The notes beneath the pieces are model-generated. The model worked only from the letters and a program-made list of their open reading frames with translations, had not been told where the DNA came from and did not search any database. From Rhodococcus qingshengii JCM 15477 (lineage in GTDB: Bacteria; Actinomycetota; Actinomycetes; Mycobacteriales; Mycobacteriaceae): a DNA stretch of 64,000 nucleotides. Below, one piece after another: positions 1 to 9,003 of this stretch (positions within the stretch are counted from its first letter, which is position 1; the number at the start of each line of letters is the position of its first letter). The translations under genes and the position numbers were made by a program. The stretch spans positions 2,648,501-2,712,500 of the forward strand of contig NZ_CP096563.1 of the NCBI RefSeq assembly GCF_023221595.1, read 5' to 3'.

Positions 1-2
1 TC

Positions 3-479
3 ATCGTCCGCCGATACGGCCCGCACTTGTATCGATTTGCCCGTCGACTGCTCGCGAGCGAGAGTGACGTCGACGACATCGTCCAGGAAACCTGCGTCGC
101 TGCGTGGCGCCAACTTCCGGGGTTTCAGCGGCGCTCGAGCGCCAAGACCTGGTTGTTCGCGATCTGTTCTCGCAAGATCTCGGATTTCTATCGAAAAGTC
201 GGCTCCTGCGCCGCCGATCTGGACGAACTCGGGGAAGAAGCTGATCCCCGTTTGCGTGATCCGAGCGAAGAAGTCTGCGGCACAGCATTTCTCGACGCCC
301 TGGAATCCGAACTCGATCGCCTGCCACTGCGTCAGCGTGCTGCCTGGGTCTTGCGAGAAGTGGAGGGCATGACGTATCCGCAGATCGCTGTTGTCCTGGA
401 ACTGAGTCCGGACGCGGTTCGTGGCCAGCACACTCGGGCGAGGCGGAATCTCGGTGTCGCACTCGATCGATGGCGATGA
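3..479 (+). CDS. RNA polymerase sigma factor, ECF/sigma-70 type, 5' end missing
   Basis: The reading frame is open from the window edge, so the N-terminus lies upstream. About 158 residues are visible. They begin with a sigma region 2 pattern (RFARRLL followed by DVDDIVQETCVAAW), which binds core RNA polymerase and the -10 element. A region 4 helix-turn-helix follows near the end (LPLRQRAAWVLREVEGMTYPQIA, then SPDAVRGQHTRARRNL). This two-domain layout is that of extracytoplasmic-function sigma factors. No anti-sigma gene follows; the next gene encodes a GAF-ANTAR protein only about 46 nt downstream. Which ECF group it belongs to cannot be decided from the visible part. Confidence 0.85.
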   Translation: MVRRYGPHLYRFARRLLASESDVDDIVQETCVAAWRQLPGFQRRSSAKTWLFAICSRKISDFYRKVGSCAADLDELGEEADPRLRDPSEEVCGTAFLDALESELDRLPLRQRAAWVLREVEGMTYPQIAVVLELSPDAVRGQHTRARRNLGVALDRWR

Positions 480-525
480 CGACTCGGCGGTTTGCCGGGG
501 TCTGTCACCGAACTCACTCTCCTTG

Positions 526-1389
526 GTGCCCGTGAAACTGGAAGAATGCTTCGTCGTGGATACCGCTTTCGACCCCAGAGGCTTCGACCCGAGAACCGAG
601 GATTCGGTGCCGTCGGTACTGCCGGACGATGCGACGGCAACTGGTGCTGACGTCGCCGTCGAGGCTGCGGAAACTCGGCTGACGGCACGTGCGGTCAGAG
701 AGTTGCTGGCAGCGCTCGGGGGAAGTATCGGCGACGAGGACGAACTCGTGGTTCTGCTCCAGCGCGCCGTCGAAATCGCGAACGACGCCATCGACGGCGC
801 CGACAGCATCGGCGTCACCATCGATCTTGCCGGGCAGACCTACACCGCCGTTCACACCGATTCGCGGACCCTGCGCGTCGACATCGAGCAATACGACGCC
901 GGCGACGGACCATGTCTGCACGCGGCTCGAACCGGTGAAACCGTAGTCGTTGATTCCGAGACCAGCGCAGAACGCTGGCCGCGGTTCGCGGCGGCCGCGA
1001 AGGACGAAGGGATCAAGTCCTTTCTCGCGGCGCCGCTCTTCACGCCGGATCAGCGACTCGGTTCGTTCAACCTGTACGGACGTGCCCCAGCGGCCTTCGA
1101 CAGCGTCGACGCGGAAGTCATGGAGATTCTCACGACAACAGTCTCACGCGCGATCGGAGACTTCTCCCGTTTCAAATCTGCCAAGGCGGTAGCTGACGCC
1201 CTGCAACGCGCGCTCGAGACTCGGGCGCCGATAGAACAGGCCAAAGGCATGCTGATGGCCATCCATCGGATCGACGCCGACACCGCATTTCACATGCTGC
1301 GCAGGCAGTCTCAGACCACGAACACCAAGTTGCGTGACGTGGCAGCCGAGATCGTCGAGACGTATTCCGCGCCGCCTACCGCGGTCTAG
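526..1389 (+). CDS. GAF and ANTAR domain regulator
   Basis: This is a cytoplasmic regulator of about 287 residues. An N-terminal, poorly conserved stretch is followed by a GAF sensor fold (roughly residues 75-220, with GDGPCLHAARTGE and LAAPLF motifs). A C-terminal ANTAR RNA-binding domain follows (roughly 225-280, with IEQAKGMLMA and AFHMLRRQSQ). ANTAR proteins of this family act as transcription antiterminators or signal relays. The frame stays open upstream into the sigma gene. I chose the GTG at 526; the GTG at 532 is an equal alternative, and neither has a strong ribosome binding site. Proximity to the sigma factor suggests co-transcription. The signal sensed by the GAF domain is unknown. 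Confidence 0.85.
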   Translation: MPVKLEECFVVDTAFDPRGFDPRTEDSVPSVLPDDATATGADVAVEAAETRLTARAVRELLAALGGSIGDEDELVVLLQRAVEIANDAIDGADSIGVTIDLAGQTYTAVHTDSRTLRVDIEQYDAGDGPCLHAARTGETVVVDSETSAERWPRFAAAAKDEGIKSFLAAPLFTPDQRLGSFNLYGRAPAAFDSVDAEVMEILTTTVSRAIGDFSRFKSAKAVADALQRALETRAPIEQAKGMLMAIHRIDADTAFHMLRRQSQTTNTKLRDVAAEIVETYSAPPTAV

Positions 1390-1811
1390 TTCGACGGAGA
1401 CCGACGTACGGCCTCGAGCGCGACGACCACGCTCGCGGCGACAACCACGTGCATCAGCGCGAGCGTGACCGTGCTGGCGGCGTCGAAGTCCGCGGCGATC
1501 GTCAGGGCGATGGTGCCGAGCGCAAACACTGCACCCACGACCTGAGCGATGCGGATGATCGGCTCCCACTTCAGTGAGATCAACATTGCGAGCGACAAAC
1601 CGACCAGCAACGGCACTACCGTAAGTGTGATGACCCCGCCGGGAGCTACGCTCGCCATCTTTCCCTGATCTGTCATCTCGAACGATCCGCCCGATGCCAG
1701 GCCGATCAGCCACAGGATCAGGTTGGCGACGAGGGCCATGACCGTGGCCCCGAGTACGGCGCGCGGCTTGGTGAGGTGGAGGTTGTGTGCGGTTGAAGCG
1801 ATTGCAGACAT
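1386..1811 (-). CDS. Small four-helix membrane protein, DUF6069-like
   Basis: This 141-residue protein has four hydrophobic segments (about residues 18-38, 60-80, 87-107 and 113-132) separated by short loops, and no enzymatic motif. The layout fits the actinobacterial DUF6069 family of small integral membrane proteins of unknown function. Its 3' end overlaps the end of the GAF-ANTAR gene by 4 nt in convergent orientation. The phzF-like gene lies upstream on the same strand, about 85 nt away, so the two may share a transcript. The family name is from recall and the role is unknown. Confidence 0.7.
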   Translation of the reverse strand: MSAIASTAHNLHLTKPRAVLGATVMALVANLILWLIGLASGGSFEMTDQGKMASVAPGGVITLTVVPLLVGLSLAMLISLKWEPIIRIAQVVGAVFALGTIALTIAADFDAASTVTLALMHVVVAASVVVALEAVRRSPSN

Positions 1812-1896
1812 GATGTTCTCCCGGCTCGATGCGATGGTCTTGTGACGTCGCTCTGGTGAATAGACCCGCCGGCCGGGAGAAACTCATCGCTGGTGG

Positions 1897-2766
1897 TTAC
1901 CGGGGGTCGTCTGTCGGCACGGCGGTGCCGGTGACCGCGATACCGCCGTCGACCGGGATCTCGACCGCGAGAACGCTGGGTCGCCCGACGTGTCGGCCCT
2001 GGTGGATGGTGATCCGCCGCGGAGTGGCCGCGGGTTCGAGTTTGCGCAGGTAACCGCCGGTCGACGCCGCTGCGGACCCGGTCGCGGGATCCTCGACGAT
2101 GTTTCCCACCGGAAACAGATTTCGAGCTTCGAAGGTGTTGTCGTCGAGGGGATGCAGGATCGTCACCGTGCCCGCCCACCCCTGCGCGTCCATCAGAGTT
2201 CGCATTGCGGATGGATCGAAGGTGAACTCGTCGAAGGCTGCCTGATCACGAAGTACGACGATCGGGTGCGTGTTGCCGGCGTACGAGAGCATTGCGGGAT
2301 ACCGCGCGTCGAGCGCAGACGAATCGACGCCGATGAGCCCGAGCAGTGCTGTCAGTACAGCATGATCGATCGGCGAGACCGATGGTTCGACGCTGGTGAA
2401 GGTCGCGGTGGACGTTCCGTCCTCGTCGGTCGCCGTGTCGATGGATACCGGTCCGATCGGTGTTTCGAATGTGAAGGTTCCGTCACCGTCTCGCTCGGTG
2501 AGAGCGATGGCCGTCGCAATAGTGGCATGACCGCAGAACGGTACTTCGGCGATAGGGGAGAAGTACCGGATCCGGCTGTGGCGCGGGTTGCCTCCGAGTA
2601 CCGGTTCGATGAGGAACGCCGTCTCGGCATACCCGACTTCGGCTGCAACAGATTGTAATTCGGAGTCGTCGAGTCCACGCGCGTCGAGCACTACGCCGGC
2701 CGGATTACCGCCGGCCGGATCCGAACTGAACGCAGTCAGTCGGAGGATGTCGTGAGAAGTTGCCAT
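1897..2766 (-). CDS. PhzF-family isomerase/epimerase
   Basis: The 289-residue protein has the hallmark N-terminal pattern of PhzF/DapF-fold enzymes (LRLTAFSSDPAGGNPAGVVLDA). It also has EVGYAETAFL (the Glu is the catalytic acid/base in PhzF) and a C-terminal NIVEDPATGSAAAS phosphate/anion loop. Family members isomerise small metabolites without a cofactor; the substrate here cannot be predicted and no phenazine genes are nearby. The frame continues upstream of the chosen ATG, but MATSHDILRLT matches the family N-terminus and the upstream part is low-complexity read-through. It is divergent from the split-barrel gene that starts at 2888. Confidence 0.88.
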   Translation of the reverse strand: MATSHDILRLTAFSSDPAGGNPAGVVLDARGLDDSELQSVAAEVGYAETAFLIEPVLGGNPRHSRIRYFSPIAEVPFCGHATIATAIALTERDGDGTFTFETPIGPVSIDTATDEDGTSTATFTSVEPSVSPIDHAVLTALLGLIGVDSSALDARYPAMLSYAGNTHPIVVLRDQAAFDEFTFDPSAMRTLMDAQGWAGTVTILHPLDDNTFEARNLFPVGNIVEDPATGSAAASTGGYLRKLEPAATPRRITIHQGRHVGRPSVLAVEIPVDGGIAVTGTAVPTDDPR

Positions 2767-2887
2767 GTCGACCATCTTTGTCCGCTGTCGTCCATCGGGG
2801 GAAGACACATCGCGCGATTGCGGTCCGCGATCTTCGAACTGGACTGCCTCCGGAACAAACCGGCCGCACGGCGTCGTTGGTGCAGAT

Positions 2888-3349
2888 ATGAGCAATGACA
2901 CAGACACCGACGACGCGTTGTTCGCACTCGTGGCCGAGGGAAAACAAGGTGTGTTGGCAACCGTCAAGCGTGACGGCCGCCCACAGTTGTCCAACATCAT
3001 TTACCGCTGGGACGTCGAGTCGAAGACGGCTTCCGTGTCCATCACAGCTGATCGCGCCAAGAGTAAAAATGCGATCCGCGATCCGCGGGTTTCCCTCCAC
3101 GTCAGCGCGCCCGACTTCTGGAGCTACGCCGTGATCGAAGGACTTGCTGTGGTGACACCCGCAGCGGCCGATCCTCACGACGAAGTGTCGGACGCCCTGG
3201 TCGAGCTGTACCGGGACATCAGCGGCCAGGAGCATCCCGATTGGGAGGAGTACCGCGAAGCGATGGTGGCAGAGCGTCGACAGATCCTCACGGTGCGCGC
3301 TGATCACGTCTACGGAATGACGGGGCTCCCCAAACCGTCCGGTACCTAG
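2888..3349 (+). CDS. PPOX-class split-barrel protein, probably F420-dependent
   Basis: This 153-residue protein has a pyridoxamine-5'-phosphate-oxidase-like split barrel. Features seen are GVLATVKRDGRPQLSNI near residue 20 (first strands and flavin/F420 contacts), SITADRAKSKNAIRDPRVSL, and a C-terminal RRQILTVRADHVYG strand. Actinobacterial members of this size usually use coenzyme F420 rather than FMN and reduce small electrophiles. The start ATG at 2888 gives the family-typical N-terminus; the frame extends upstream but without family similarity. A promoter shared with the divergent phzF-like gene is likely in 2767-2887. Confidence 0.82.
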   Translation: MSNDTDTDDALFALVAEGKQGVLATVKRDGRPQLSNIIYRWDVESKTASVSITADRAKSKNAIRDPRVSLHVSAPDFWSYAVIEGLAVVTPAAADPHDEVSDALVELYRDISGQEHPDWEEYREAMVAERRQILTVRADHVYGMTGLPKPSGT

Positions 3350-3560
3350 AGCCGCGCCCCACTGGAGTTCGGCCCACCCCCACTTTCGAGCGAACGGTAC
3401 GTCCGTCGCCTCAGATGCGCCGAAAGCCACTTTCGCTCCGAGTGGAGGCGGTACAGAGCGAACAAATCGGACTCGCCGCCGGTGGTGAGAGTGTATGAGT
3501 GGTCATACTTCTGTCGACTCCAGGGTCCTCCACTGTGTGGATCGCGTACCGTTTCCAGAC

Positions 3561-4106
3561 ATGGAATTGACTCGAGTAGCGGTGGGCAGTGGTTCGTGCA
3601 CCGTTCGGATCGACGGGCCGGTCAGCAAGCATGCGGTACTCCTGCTTCCCGGCAAGGGCGACCCCGTCGACTTGTACGACGATGTGTGTGAGCGACTGCA
3701 CCATTCGGATCTGCGGACCGTCGCGGTGGAATCGATCGAGAATCTCGACGAGACCTCGGCAGTGGTACTTCTGGACGAGTTGAACATCGCCTGGGTGAAC
3801 CTGGTCGGTCACCGGGAGGGCGCCGATCTCGCGTGGCTGTTGGCTGCACGTCAGTTCGGCCGCTTCGCGAGTTTGATCGCCGTGGACCGTGGACATCCGT
3901 CGGCCAGCGATATTGCCGGCGTACCGCCGGTCGAGGTTCCGACCACCGTAGTCGTGGGCAGTGGAGGTCGGGCCATCGCCGACGCCAGCGGTCGTTTCGT
4001 GTACTCCGACTTCCGCGTGACGGAACTTCCGGGTGTCGACGACGTCGTCAAGTCGGCACCGGCCGAACTCGCAACCGAGATCGTGCTGCGTACCAGCCCC
4101 TGGTGA
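3561..4106 (+). CDS. Small alpha/beta-hydrolase-fold protein
   Basis: The protein has about 181 residues. A strand-turn HAVLLLPGKGD and a segment WVNLVGHREGADLAWLLAA sit where an alpha/beta hydrolase has its oxyanion loop and nucleophile elbow. The elbow residue is Glu (GHREGA) instead of Ser, so classical serine hydrolase activity is doubtful. An in-frame ATG at 3495 would add 22 residues; the ATG at 3561 starts directly before conserved-looking sequence. The gene ends just before a strong bidirectional terminator. Fold assignment is moderate; function is unknown. Confidence 0.6.
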   Translation: MELTRVAVGSGSCTVRIDGPVSKHAVLLLPGKGDPVDLYDDVCERLHHSDLRTVAVESIENLDETSAVVLLDELNIAWVNLVGHREGADLAWLLAARQFGRFASLIAVDRGHPSASDIAGVPPVEVPTTVVVGSGGRAIADASGRFVYSDFRVTELPGVDDVVKSAPAELATEIVLRTSPW

Positions 4107-4125
4107 AACTCTGACCGACGAAAAG

Positions 4126-4160
4126 GCGGGCACTCCCATTGCGAGGAGTGCCCGCTTTTT
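4126..4160. terminator. Bidirectional intrinsic terminator
   Basis: A perfect 11-bp inverted repeat (GCGGGCACTCC, 8-nt loop, GGAGTGCCCGC) is followed by five T on the plus strand and preceded by four A. It can therefore stop transcripts from the hydrolase gene on its left and from mtr on its right. Confidence 0.9.
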
Positions 4161-4183
4161 CGGCGTCATAAGGGCTGCGGGGC

Positions 4184-5560
4184 TCAGATGTCGAGGCCGA
4201 GCAGCGCGTTCTCGACCACTTCGGCCAGGGCCGGGTGGATCCAGTACTGGCCGCGCGCCATGTCCTGAGCTGACAAACCGAAGCTCATCGCCTGAATGAG
4301 CGGCTGGATGACGGTCGGAGCCTGCGTACCCATGACGTGGGCGCCGAGGATGCGTCCGGTGCCGCGCTCGGCGATCACCTTGCAGATGCCCTCCTGATCC
4401 TCCATCGCCCAGCCGTACGCGACGTCGCCGTAAGCCTGCACCTTGACGGTGATGTCGAGCCCGGCGTCGCGAGCCTGCTTCTCCGTCATTCCGACGTCGG
4501 CGATCTGCGGGTCGGTGAACACGGCTGCCGGTACGAAGCGGTGATCGGTGCTGCGAAGCCCGGACGTGTCCTTCCACGCGTCCTGGAGCAGGTTGTGTTG
4601 AACAACGCGCGCTTCATGGTTGGCGACGTGCTTGAGCTGGTACGGCGAGGAGACGTCACCGAGTGCGAAGACGCCCTCGGCGGTGGTGCGTTGGTATTCG
4701 TCGACCACGATCGAGCCCTTGTCGTCGAGTTCGACGCCGGCCTTGTCGAGACCGAGTAGGTCACCGTTCGGCTGACGACCCACCGCGACGAGGAGAACGT
4801 CACCGGAAACGACTGTGCCATTTGCCAGTTCGACGGCGATGTTGTCGCCATCGCCGCGTACCGACGTGAGGGGGGAGCCCAGATGGACGTCCCACTTCTG
4901 TTCGGCCAACTCGGTGAAGCGCTCGGAGATCTCGTCGTCGAGGTGCCGCAGCAGTCGCTGGCTGCGACCGATGATCGACACGCGAGAACCCAACGCGGAG
5001 AACACGTGTGCGAACTCGGTGGCGATGAATCCGGAGCCGACGATCACGAGGTGCTCGGGAAGTTCGGGCAGTCGCATGATGTCTTCGTTGGTGTAGTACT
5101 TCACACCACTCGACGCGATCTCGTCCGGGATGATCGGACGCGAACCGGCTGCGATGACCACCTGGTCAGCGGTGATCGTCTCGCCGGTTCCGGTGTCGAT
5201 CGTCTTGTCGCCGGTGAACGTGGCGTGGCCGCGGTAGACGGTGGTGTTGGGACTGTCTTCGCTGCGGTACCGCTCACCACCTGCAGAAATGGGATCGATG
5301 CGGCCGAAGACGCGCTTGACGATGTCGGACCAACGAACGCCGTCGAGCGTGGCGTCGACGCCGTACTTCTCGGCAGTGGTGACGGTGCGTGCCACCTCGG
5401 CGGCGTAGACGAACATCTTGGTCGGGATACACCCGACATTGAGGCACGTTCCGCCGAAGGTGCCCTCTTCGAGGATTGCGATCTTCTTGCCGTCGAACCG
5501 CTCGTCTGGCAGCGAGTTTCCGGATCCGCTGCCGATGATTGCAAGGTCGTAGTGCGTCAC
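4184..5560 (-). CDS. mtr: Mycothione reductase
   Basis: This 458-residue flavoprotein reduces mycothione (oxidised mycothiol) with NADPH in the cytosol. The N-terminal FAD motif IIGSGSGNS is followed by the redox-active disulfide GGTCLNVGC (Cys39 and Cys44). An NADPH-binding region with [11 protein letters not shown] comes next, then the second FAD motif VFALGDVSS. The C-terminal dimerisation domain contains the catalytic [15 protein letters not shown] segment. The start is GTG, with AGGAG nine bases upstream. The start overlaps the stop of the upstream hydrolase gene as GTGA, so the two are translationally coupled. Mycothiol chemistry supports an actinobacterial origin. Confidence 0.95.
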   Translation of the reverse strand: MTHYDLAIIGSGSGNSLPDERFDGKKIAILEEGTFGGTCLNVGCIPTKMFVYAAEVARTVTTAEKYGVDATLDGVRWSDIVKRVFGRIDPISAGGERYRSEDSPNTTVYRGHATFTGDKTIDTGTGETITADQVVIAAGSRPIIPDEIASSGVKYYTNEDIMRLPELPEHLVIVGSGFIATEFAHVFSALGSRVSIIGRSQRLLRHLDDEISERFTELAEQKWDVHLGSPLTSVRGDGDNIAVELANGTVVSGDVLLVAVGRQPNGDLLGLDKAGVELDDKGSIVVDEYQRTTAEGVFALGDVSSPYQLKHVANHEARVVQHNLLQDAWKDTSGLRSTDHRFVPAAVFTDPQIADVGMTEKQARDAGLDITVKVQAYGDVAYGWAMEDQEGICKVIAERGTGRILGAHVMGTQAPTVIQPLIQAMSFGLSAQDMARGQYWIHPALAEVVENALLGLDI

Positions 5561-6606
5561 TGCGCGATCTCCTGTGTGTTGCTTGCTGTGCTTGCCGAAT
5601 TTTCTGCGGCCGGCGTGAGGTGGCCGTCGAGCCACTCCAACCACAGGTCGAGTTCGGAAAAGGCTGTGGCCAAGGGCTTCTCGGTCGAAAGGAACACGTC
5701 GTGACGGGCGCCGTCGATCGGGACGATGGTGGTGCGATCGCCGAGGCAACCGGCCCAACGTGCGATCTGCTTGACGTCGAGCACGGAATCGGCGAGGTCG
5801 ACGCTCGGGTTGTACGCCTTCGCGAACTGCGACTTCTTCGAGCGCAGAATCAGCGCGGGCACTCCGATGTCTAGGCCGCGGTGAAGTTTTGCGTGACCCG
5901 CTCGGACGGCCCGCATCCAGCCGAAGGTAACGGGGCAGCCTGCCAGTGGCTTCCAGTCGAGGTTGTAATCCCAGACGCCGTTGGCCGAAACATGAAGACT
6001 GGAACCGTAAGTCGGTAGCCCAGTTCCCGGGATCACCGTCTTCGCCGATACCCGTCCGAGCGCATCGATCGCCGTAGTACCGACGTTGCGCACCACTGAG
6101 GGACCCTGAAGGTCGAACCAGGGGCTGTTGAGTACCAGCCCGCAGATTCCGGCGCCGTCGCTGCCACCGGGCTTGCGCTGCAAACGGTTCAGCCAGAGCG
6201 GAACGATCAGACCGCCGGTGGAGTGCGCCATGAGCAGCACCTCGCTGCCCTCGGTCTCGCTGCGGACGATGCGCAGCGCTTCGTTCAGTTCGGCGTCGTA
6301 GAGCGCAAGGTCGGAGACGTAATGAGCTGTGTGCCCCGGTTTGAGGGAGCGGCCGCACTTACGCAGGTCGAGTGCGAAGAAGGCGTAACCCTGCTCGGCA
6401 AAGTGCTCGGCGAGGTGCTTCTGGAAGAAGTAATCGGTGAAACCGTGCACGTACAAAACGGCACGGTGTGTCTTCACCGCCTCCTTCTGCGGTTGGTAGC
6501 GGACCAGTGTTGCGTCCACCTCGCCTTCGCCGTCCGGATCCGTTCCGAGCGGGATCGTCAGCTGCTGATATCCGTCACCGAGGACGTCTGGAACCCAAGT
6601 AGTCAC
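5557..6606 (-). CDS. Alpha/beta hydrolase, lysophospholipase-like (S33-type)
   Basis: The protein has 349 residues. The oxyanion segment [10 protein letters not shown] is near residue 52, the nucleophile elbow MAHSTGG is near Ser129, and a late [10 protein letters not shown] supplies the probable catalytic His. The elbow has Ala where the usual GxSxG has Gly. There is no signal peptide, so it is probably cytosolic. It is the first gene of a two-gene unit with mtr (4-nt overlap), an arrangement that recall suggests is conserved next to mtr in mycobacteria. The substrate is unknown; an ester or monoacyl lipid is the family expectation. Confidence 0.85.
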   Translation of the reverse strand: MTTWVPDVLGDGYQQLTIPLGTDPDGEGEVDATLVRYQPQKEAVKTHRAVLYVHGFTDYFFQKHLAEHFAEQGYAFFALDLRKCGRSLKPGHTAHYVSDLALYDAELNEALRIVRSETEGSEVLLMAHSTGGLIVPLWLNRLQRKPGGSDGAGICGLVLNSPWFDLQGPSVVRNVGTTAIDALGRVSAKTVIPGTGLPTYGSSLHVSANGVWDYNLDWKPLAGCPVTFGWMRAVRAGHAKLHRGLDIGVPALILRSKKSQFAKAYNPSVDLADSVLDVKQIARWAGCLGDRTTIVPIDGARHDVFLSTEKPLATAFSELDLWLEWLDGHLTPAAENSASTASNTQEIAQ

Positions 6607-6752
6607 AAATCACAATCTAATCGTCGTTTCGAGTGCGCGTTGTAGAGCACAATTGGGGGTGGTGAACCGCGCGTGTACGCACGGGTAACCTATTCGGCGT
6701 AACACAGCAGGCGGATGCGCGCACGGCTAATGACAAGGAAGTCGATTCTCCA

Positions 6753-8291
6753 GTGTCGAATCAGAACGCGGTAGAGACGAAGACGGATGTAGTGCTCGTG
6801 GGCGCAGGCATCATGAGCGCCACGCTGGGTGCATTGCTGCGCCAGCTGCAGCCCGATTGGTCGATCTCGACCTTCGAGCGGCTCGATGCCGTCGCAGCCG
6901 AGAGCAGCGACCCCTGGAACAACGCGGGAACCGGTCACTCAGCCCTGTGTGAGCTCAATTACACACCTGAGAACTCGGACGGCACGGTCGACATCAAGAA
7001 GGCCGTCAACGTCAACGAGCAGTTCCAGGTGTCACGCCAGTTCTGGGCACACGCGGTAGAGCAGGGCGTCCTGACACAGCCCAAGGAATTCATCAACCCC
7101 ATCGCGCACGTGAGCTTCGTTCACGGTGAGGCCAACGCCAAGTACCTCCGTGCTCGTTACGACGCACTTGCCGGCCACACGCTCTTCCGCGGTATGGAGT
7201 ACATCGACGATCCGGCCGAGTTCAGCAAGCGTTTGCCGCTCATGGCCAAGGGACGCGACTTCTCCGATCCCATCGCCCTGAACTGGAGCCAGGACGGCAC
7301 CGACGTCGATTTCGGAGCGCTCACCAAGCAGCTCATCGGCTACATCGGCAAGACCGGCGGCAAGATGTACTTCGGCCACGAGGTCACCAACCTGACGCAG
7401 AACTCGGACAAGTCCTGGACCGTCAAGGTCACCAACCGTCGCACCGGTGAAAAGCGCACCGTTCGCTCGCGCTTCGTGTTCGTCGGTGCCGGTGGCGGCG
7501 CCCTGCACCTGCTGCAGAAGTCGGGCATCAAGGAAGCCAAGGGCTTCGGTGGCTTCCCGGTCAGCGGTGCCTTCCTGCGATGCACCAACCCCGAACTCAT
7601 CGACCAGCACAGCGCCAAGGTCTACGGCAAGGCTGCCGTCGGCGCCCCGCCCATGTCGGTGCCTCACCTGGACACCCGTGTCATCGGCAACAAGCCGGGT
7701 CTGCTGTTCGGTCCCTACGCTGGTTGGTCGCCGAAGTTCCTCAAGCAGGGTCGCGTCACGGACCTGCCCGGCTCGGTCAAGCCGAACAACATCCTCTCGA
7801 TGCTCGGTGTCGGTGTCAGCGAGCTCGGCCTGGTCAAGTACCTGGTCAGCGAGCTTGCCAAGAACGAAGCCGGTCGCATCTGGGATCTGCGTGAGTTCGC
7901 GCCCAAGGCGCAGGCCCAGGACTGGGAACTCATCACCGCGGGCCAGCGCGTCCAGGTGATCCGCCGTGCCAAGGGCAAGGGTGGTGTCCTCGAATTCGGT
8001 ACCGCTGTGGTCGCCGCTGAGGACGGTTCCATCGCCGGTCTGCTCGGTGCTTCGCCCGGTGCGTCCACGGCCGTCCCGGCGATGCTGGACGTACTCGAGC
8101 GCTGCTTCCCGACCGAGTTCCAGGGTTGGAAGGGCAAGCTCCGCGAGATGGTTCCGTCCATCGGCGTCAAGCTCACCGACAACGAGGGCCTGTTCAACCA
8201 GGTCTGGGATTGGTCCTCGAAGGTTCTCGAGCTCGATTCCGCCGGTGCTTCCGAGTCGGCTCCGGTCGCGGATACCGCCGCGACTGTGTGA
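6753..8291 (+). CDS. mqo: Malate:quinone oxidoreductase
   Basis: The 512-residue FAD enzyme is peripheral to the membrane. It oxidises malate to oxaloacetate and passes electrons to the quinone pool, linking the TCA cycle to respiration. Seen are the N-terminal dinucleotide fold [14 protein letters not shown], the Mqo signature [15 protein letters not shown], and long conserved blocks such as PVSGAFLRC and [16 protein letters not shown]. The start is GTG at 6753. It is divergent from the hydrolase/mtr unit across a 146-bp spacer that must hold both promoters. The next gene starts 12 nt downstream. Confidence 0.96.
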   Translation: MSNQNAVETKTDVVLVGAGIMSATLGALLRQLQPDWSISTFERLDAVAAESSDPWNNAGTGHSALCELNYTPENSDGTVDIKKAVNVNEQFQVSRQFWAHAVEQGVLTQPKEFINPIAHVSFVHGEANAKYLRARYDALAGHTLFRGMEYIDDPAEFSKRLPLMAKGRDFSDPIALNWSQDGTDVDFGALTKQLIGYIGKTGGKMYFGHEVTNLTQNSDKSWTVKVTNRRTGEKRTVRSRFVFVGAGGGALHLLQKSGIKEAKGFGGFPVSGAFLRCTNPELIDQHSAKVYGKAAVGAPPMSVPHLDTRVIGNKPGLLFGPYAGWSPKFLKQGRVTDLPGSVKPNNILSMLGVGVSELGLVKYLVSELAKNEAGRIWDLREFAPKAQAQDWELITAGQRVQVIRRAKGKGGVLEFGTAVVAAEDGSIAGLLGASPGASTAVPAMLDVLERCFPTEFQGWKGKLREMVPSIGVKLTDNEGLFNQVWDWSSKVLELDSAGASESAPVADTAATV

Positions 8292-8302
8292 TAGTCCAAC
8301 CC

Positions 8303-8779
8303 ATGACGGCAACAGCAGCTTTGAAGCGTTCATGGGCACTCGATCTCGACAACAAGACGTTCTACGAGTTGTTGAAGCTTCGAGTGGAGGTCTTTGTCGT
8401 CGAGCAGGCTTGCCCGTATCCCGAGTTGGACGGGCGGGACCTGCTGACGGAAACACGCCACTTCTGGCTCGAGCAGGACGGCCAGGTGGTGTGCACGCTC
8501 CGGCTGCTCGAAGAGCACGACGACGGAAACAAGAGCTTCCGAATCGGACGCCTCTGCACGTCGCGTCAGGCGCGCGGCCAGGGTCACACGACCCGTCTCC
8601 TGCAGGCCGCACTGGCCGAGGTCGGCGAAGCGCCGTGTCGGATCAACGCCCAGACCTACTTGGTCGAGATGTACGCCAAGCACGGATTCAAGGCTGACGG
8701 CGAAGAGTTCATCGAAGACGGCATCCCGCACACCCCGATGCGTCGTGGTGGGGGAGAGCCTTTCGTGGCCGTCAGCTAG
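8303..8779 (+). CDS. GNAT acetyltransferase, ElaA type
   Basis: The 158-residue single-domain protein shows the ElaA-like opening (LTFYELLKLR-type segment, here FYELLKLRVEVFVVEQ). It continues with RIGRLCTSRQARGQGHTTRLLQAAL, the acetyl-CoA pyrophosphate-binding loop of the GNAT fold, and a C-terminal HTPMRR. It probably shares a transcript with mqo (12-nt gap) and ends at a strong terminator before the cobalamin riboswitch. The acceptor substrate is unknown. Confidence 0.87.
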   Translation: MTATAALKRSWALDLDNKTFYELLKLRVEVFVVEQACPYPELDGRDLLTETRHFWLEQDGQVVCTLRLLEEHDDGNKSFRIGRLCTSRQARGQGHTTRLLQAALAEVGEAPCRINAQTYLVEMYAKHGFKADGEEFIEDGIPHTPMRRGGGEPFVAVS

Positions 8780-8795
8780 TTTGTCGGAGAATTGA

Positions 8796-8837
8796 CCCTG
8801 GTCGGCTCGTGGGAAAGCGAGCCGACTAGGGTTTTTT
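8796..8837 (+). terminator. Intrinsic terminator after the GNAT gene
   Basis: A 14-bp stem (CCCTGGTCGGCTCG with CGAGCCGACTAGGG, one G-T pair) with a short loop is followed by six T. It separates the mqo/GNAT transcript from the cobalamin leader. Confidence 0.9.
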
Positions 8838-8848
8838 CGATACCGAAT

Positions 8849-9003
8849 GTTCGCGGGGAAGTCCTGTTCGATCCAGGCGCGGTCCCGCCACTGTGAAAGA
8901 TCTCTCCTCTACCGATAAACCGGGAGATCTCAGCCAGGTTGCCGCGACATTCGAGTGCAGCCAAATTCTCGGCGAGGAAACCGAGAGGTGGAGGGATATC
9001 GAC
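8849..9003 (+). promoter_or_regulatory. Cobalamin (adenosylcobalamin) riboswitch
   Basis: The leader contains the near-invariant aptamer core: GGGGAAGTCC, then the short hairpin TCCTG-ttcgat-CCAGG, then GCGGTCCCGCCACTGTGA at 8878-8895. A variable stem follows (AGATCTC at 8898-8904 paired with GAGATCT at 8924-8930). The B12-box-like AGCCAGGTTGCCGC comes next. A small hairpin (TCTCGG at 8967-8972 with CCGAGA at 8981-8986) abuts the ribosome binding site GGTGGAGGG, as expected for translational control. Its position directly before a cobaltochelatase-cob operon fits feedback repression by the vitamin. Exact ends are approximate. Confidence 0.9.

Noticed and set aside
7032..8612. A 526-codon minus-strand frame opposite mqo
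   Set aside because: Shadow of mqo and the GNAT gene; Arg/Val/Asp/Gly-rich antisense composition and no ribosome binding site.
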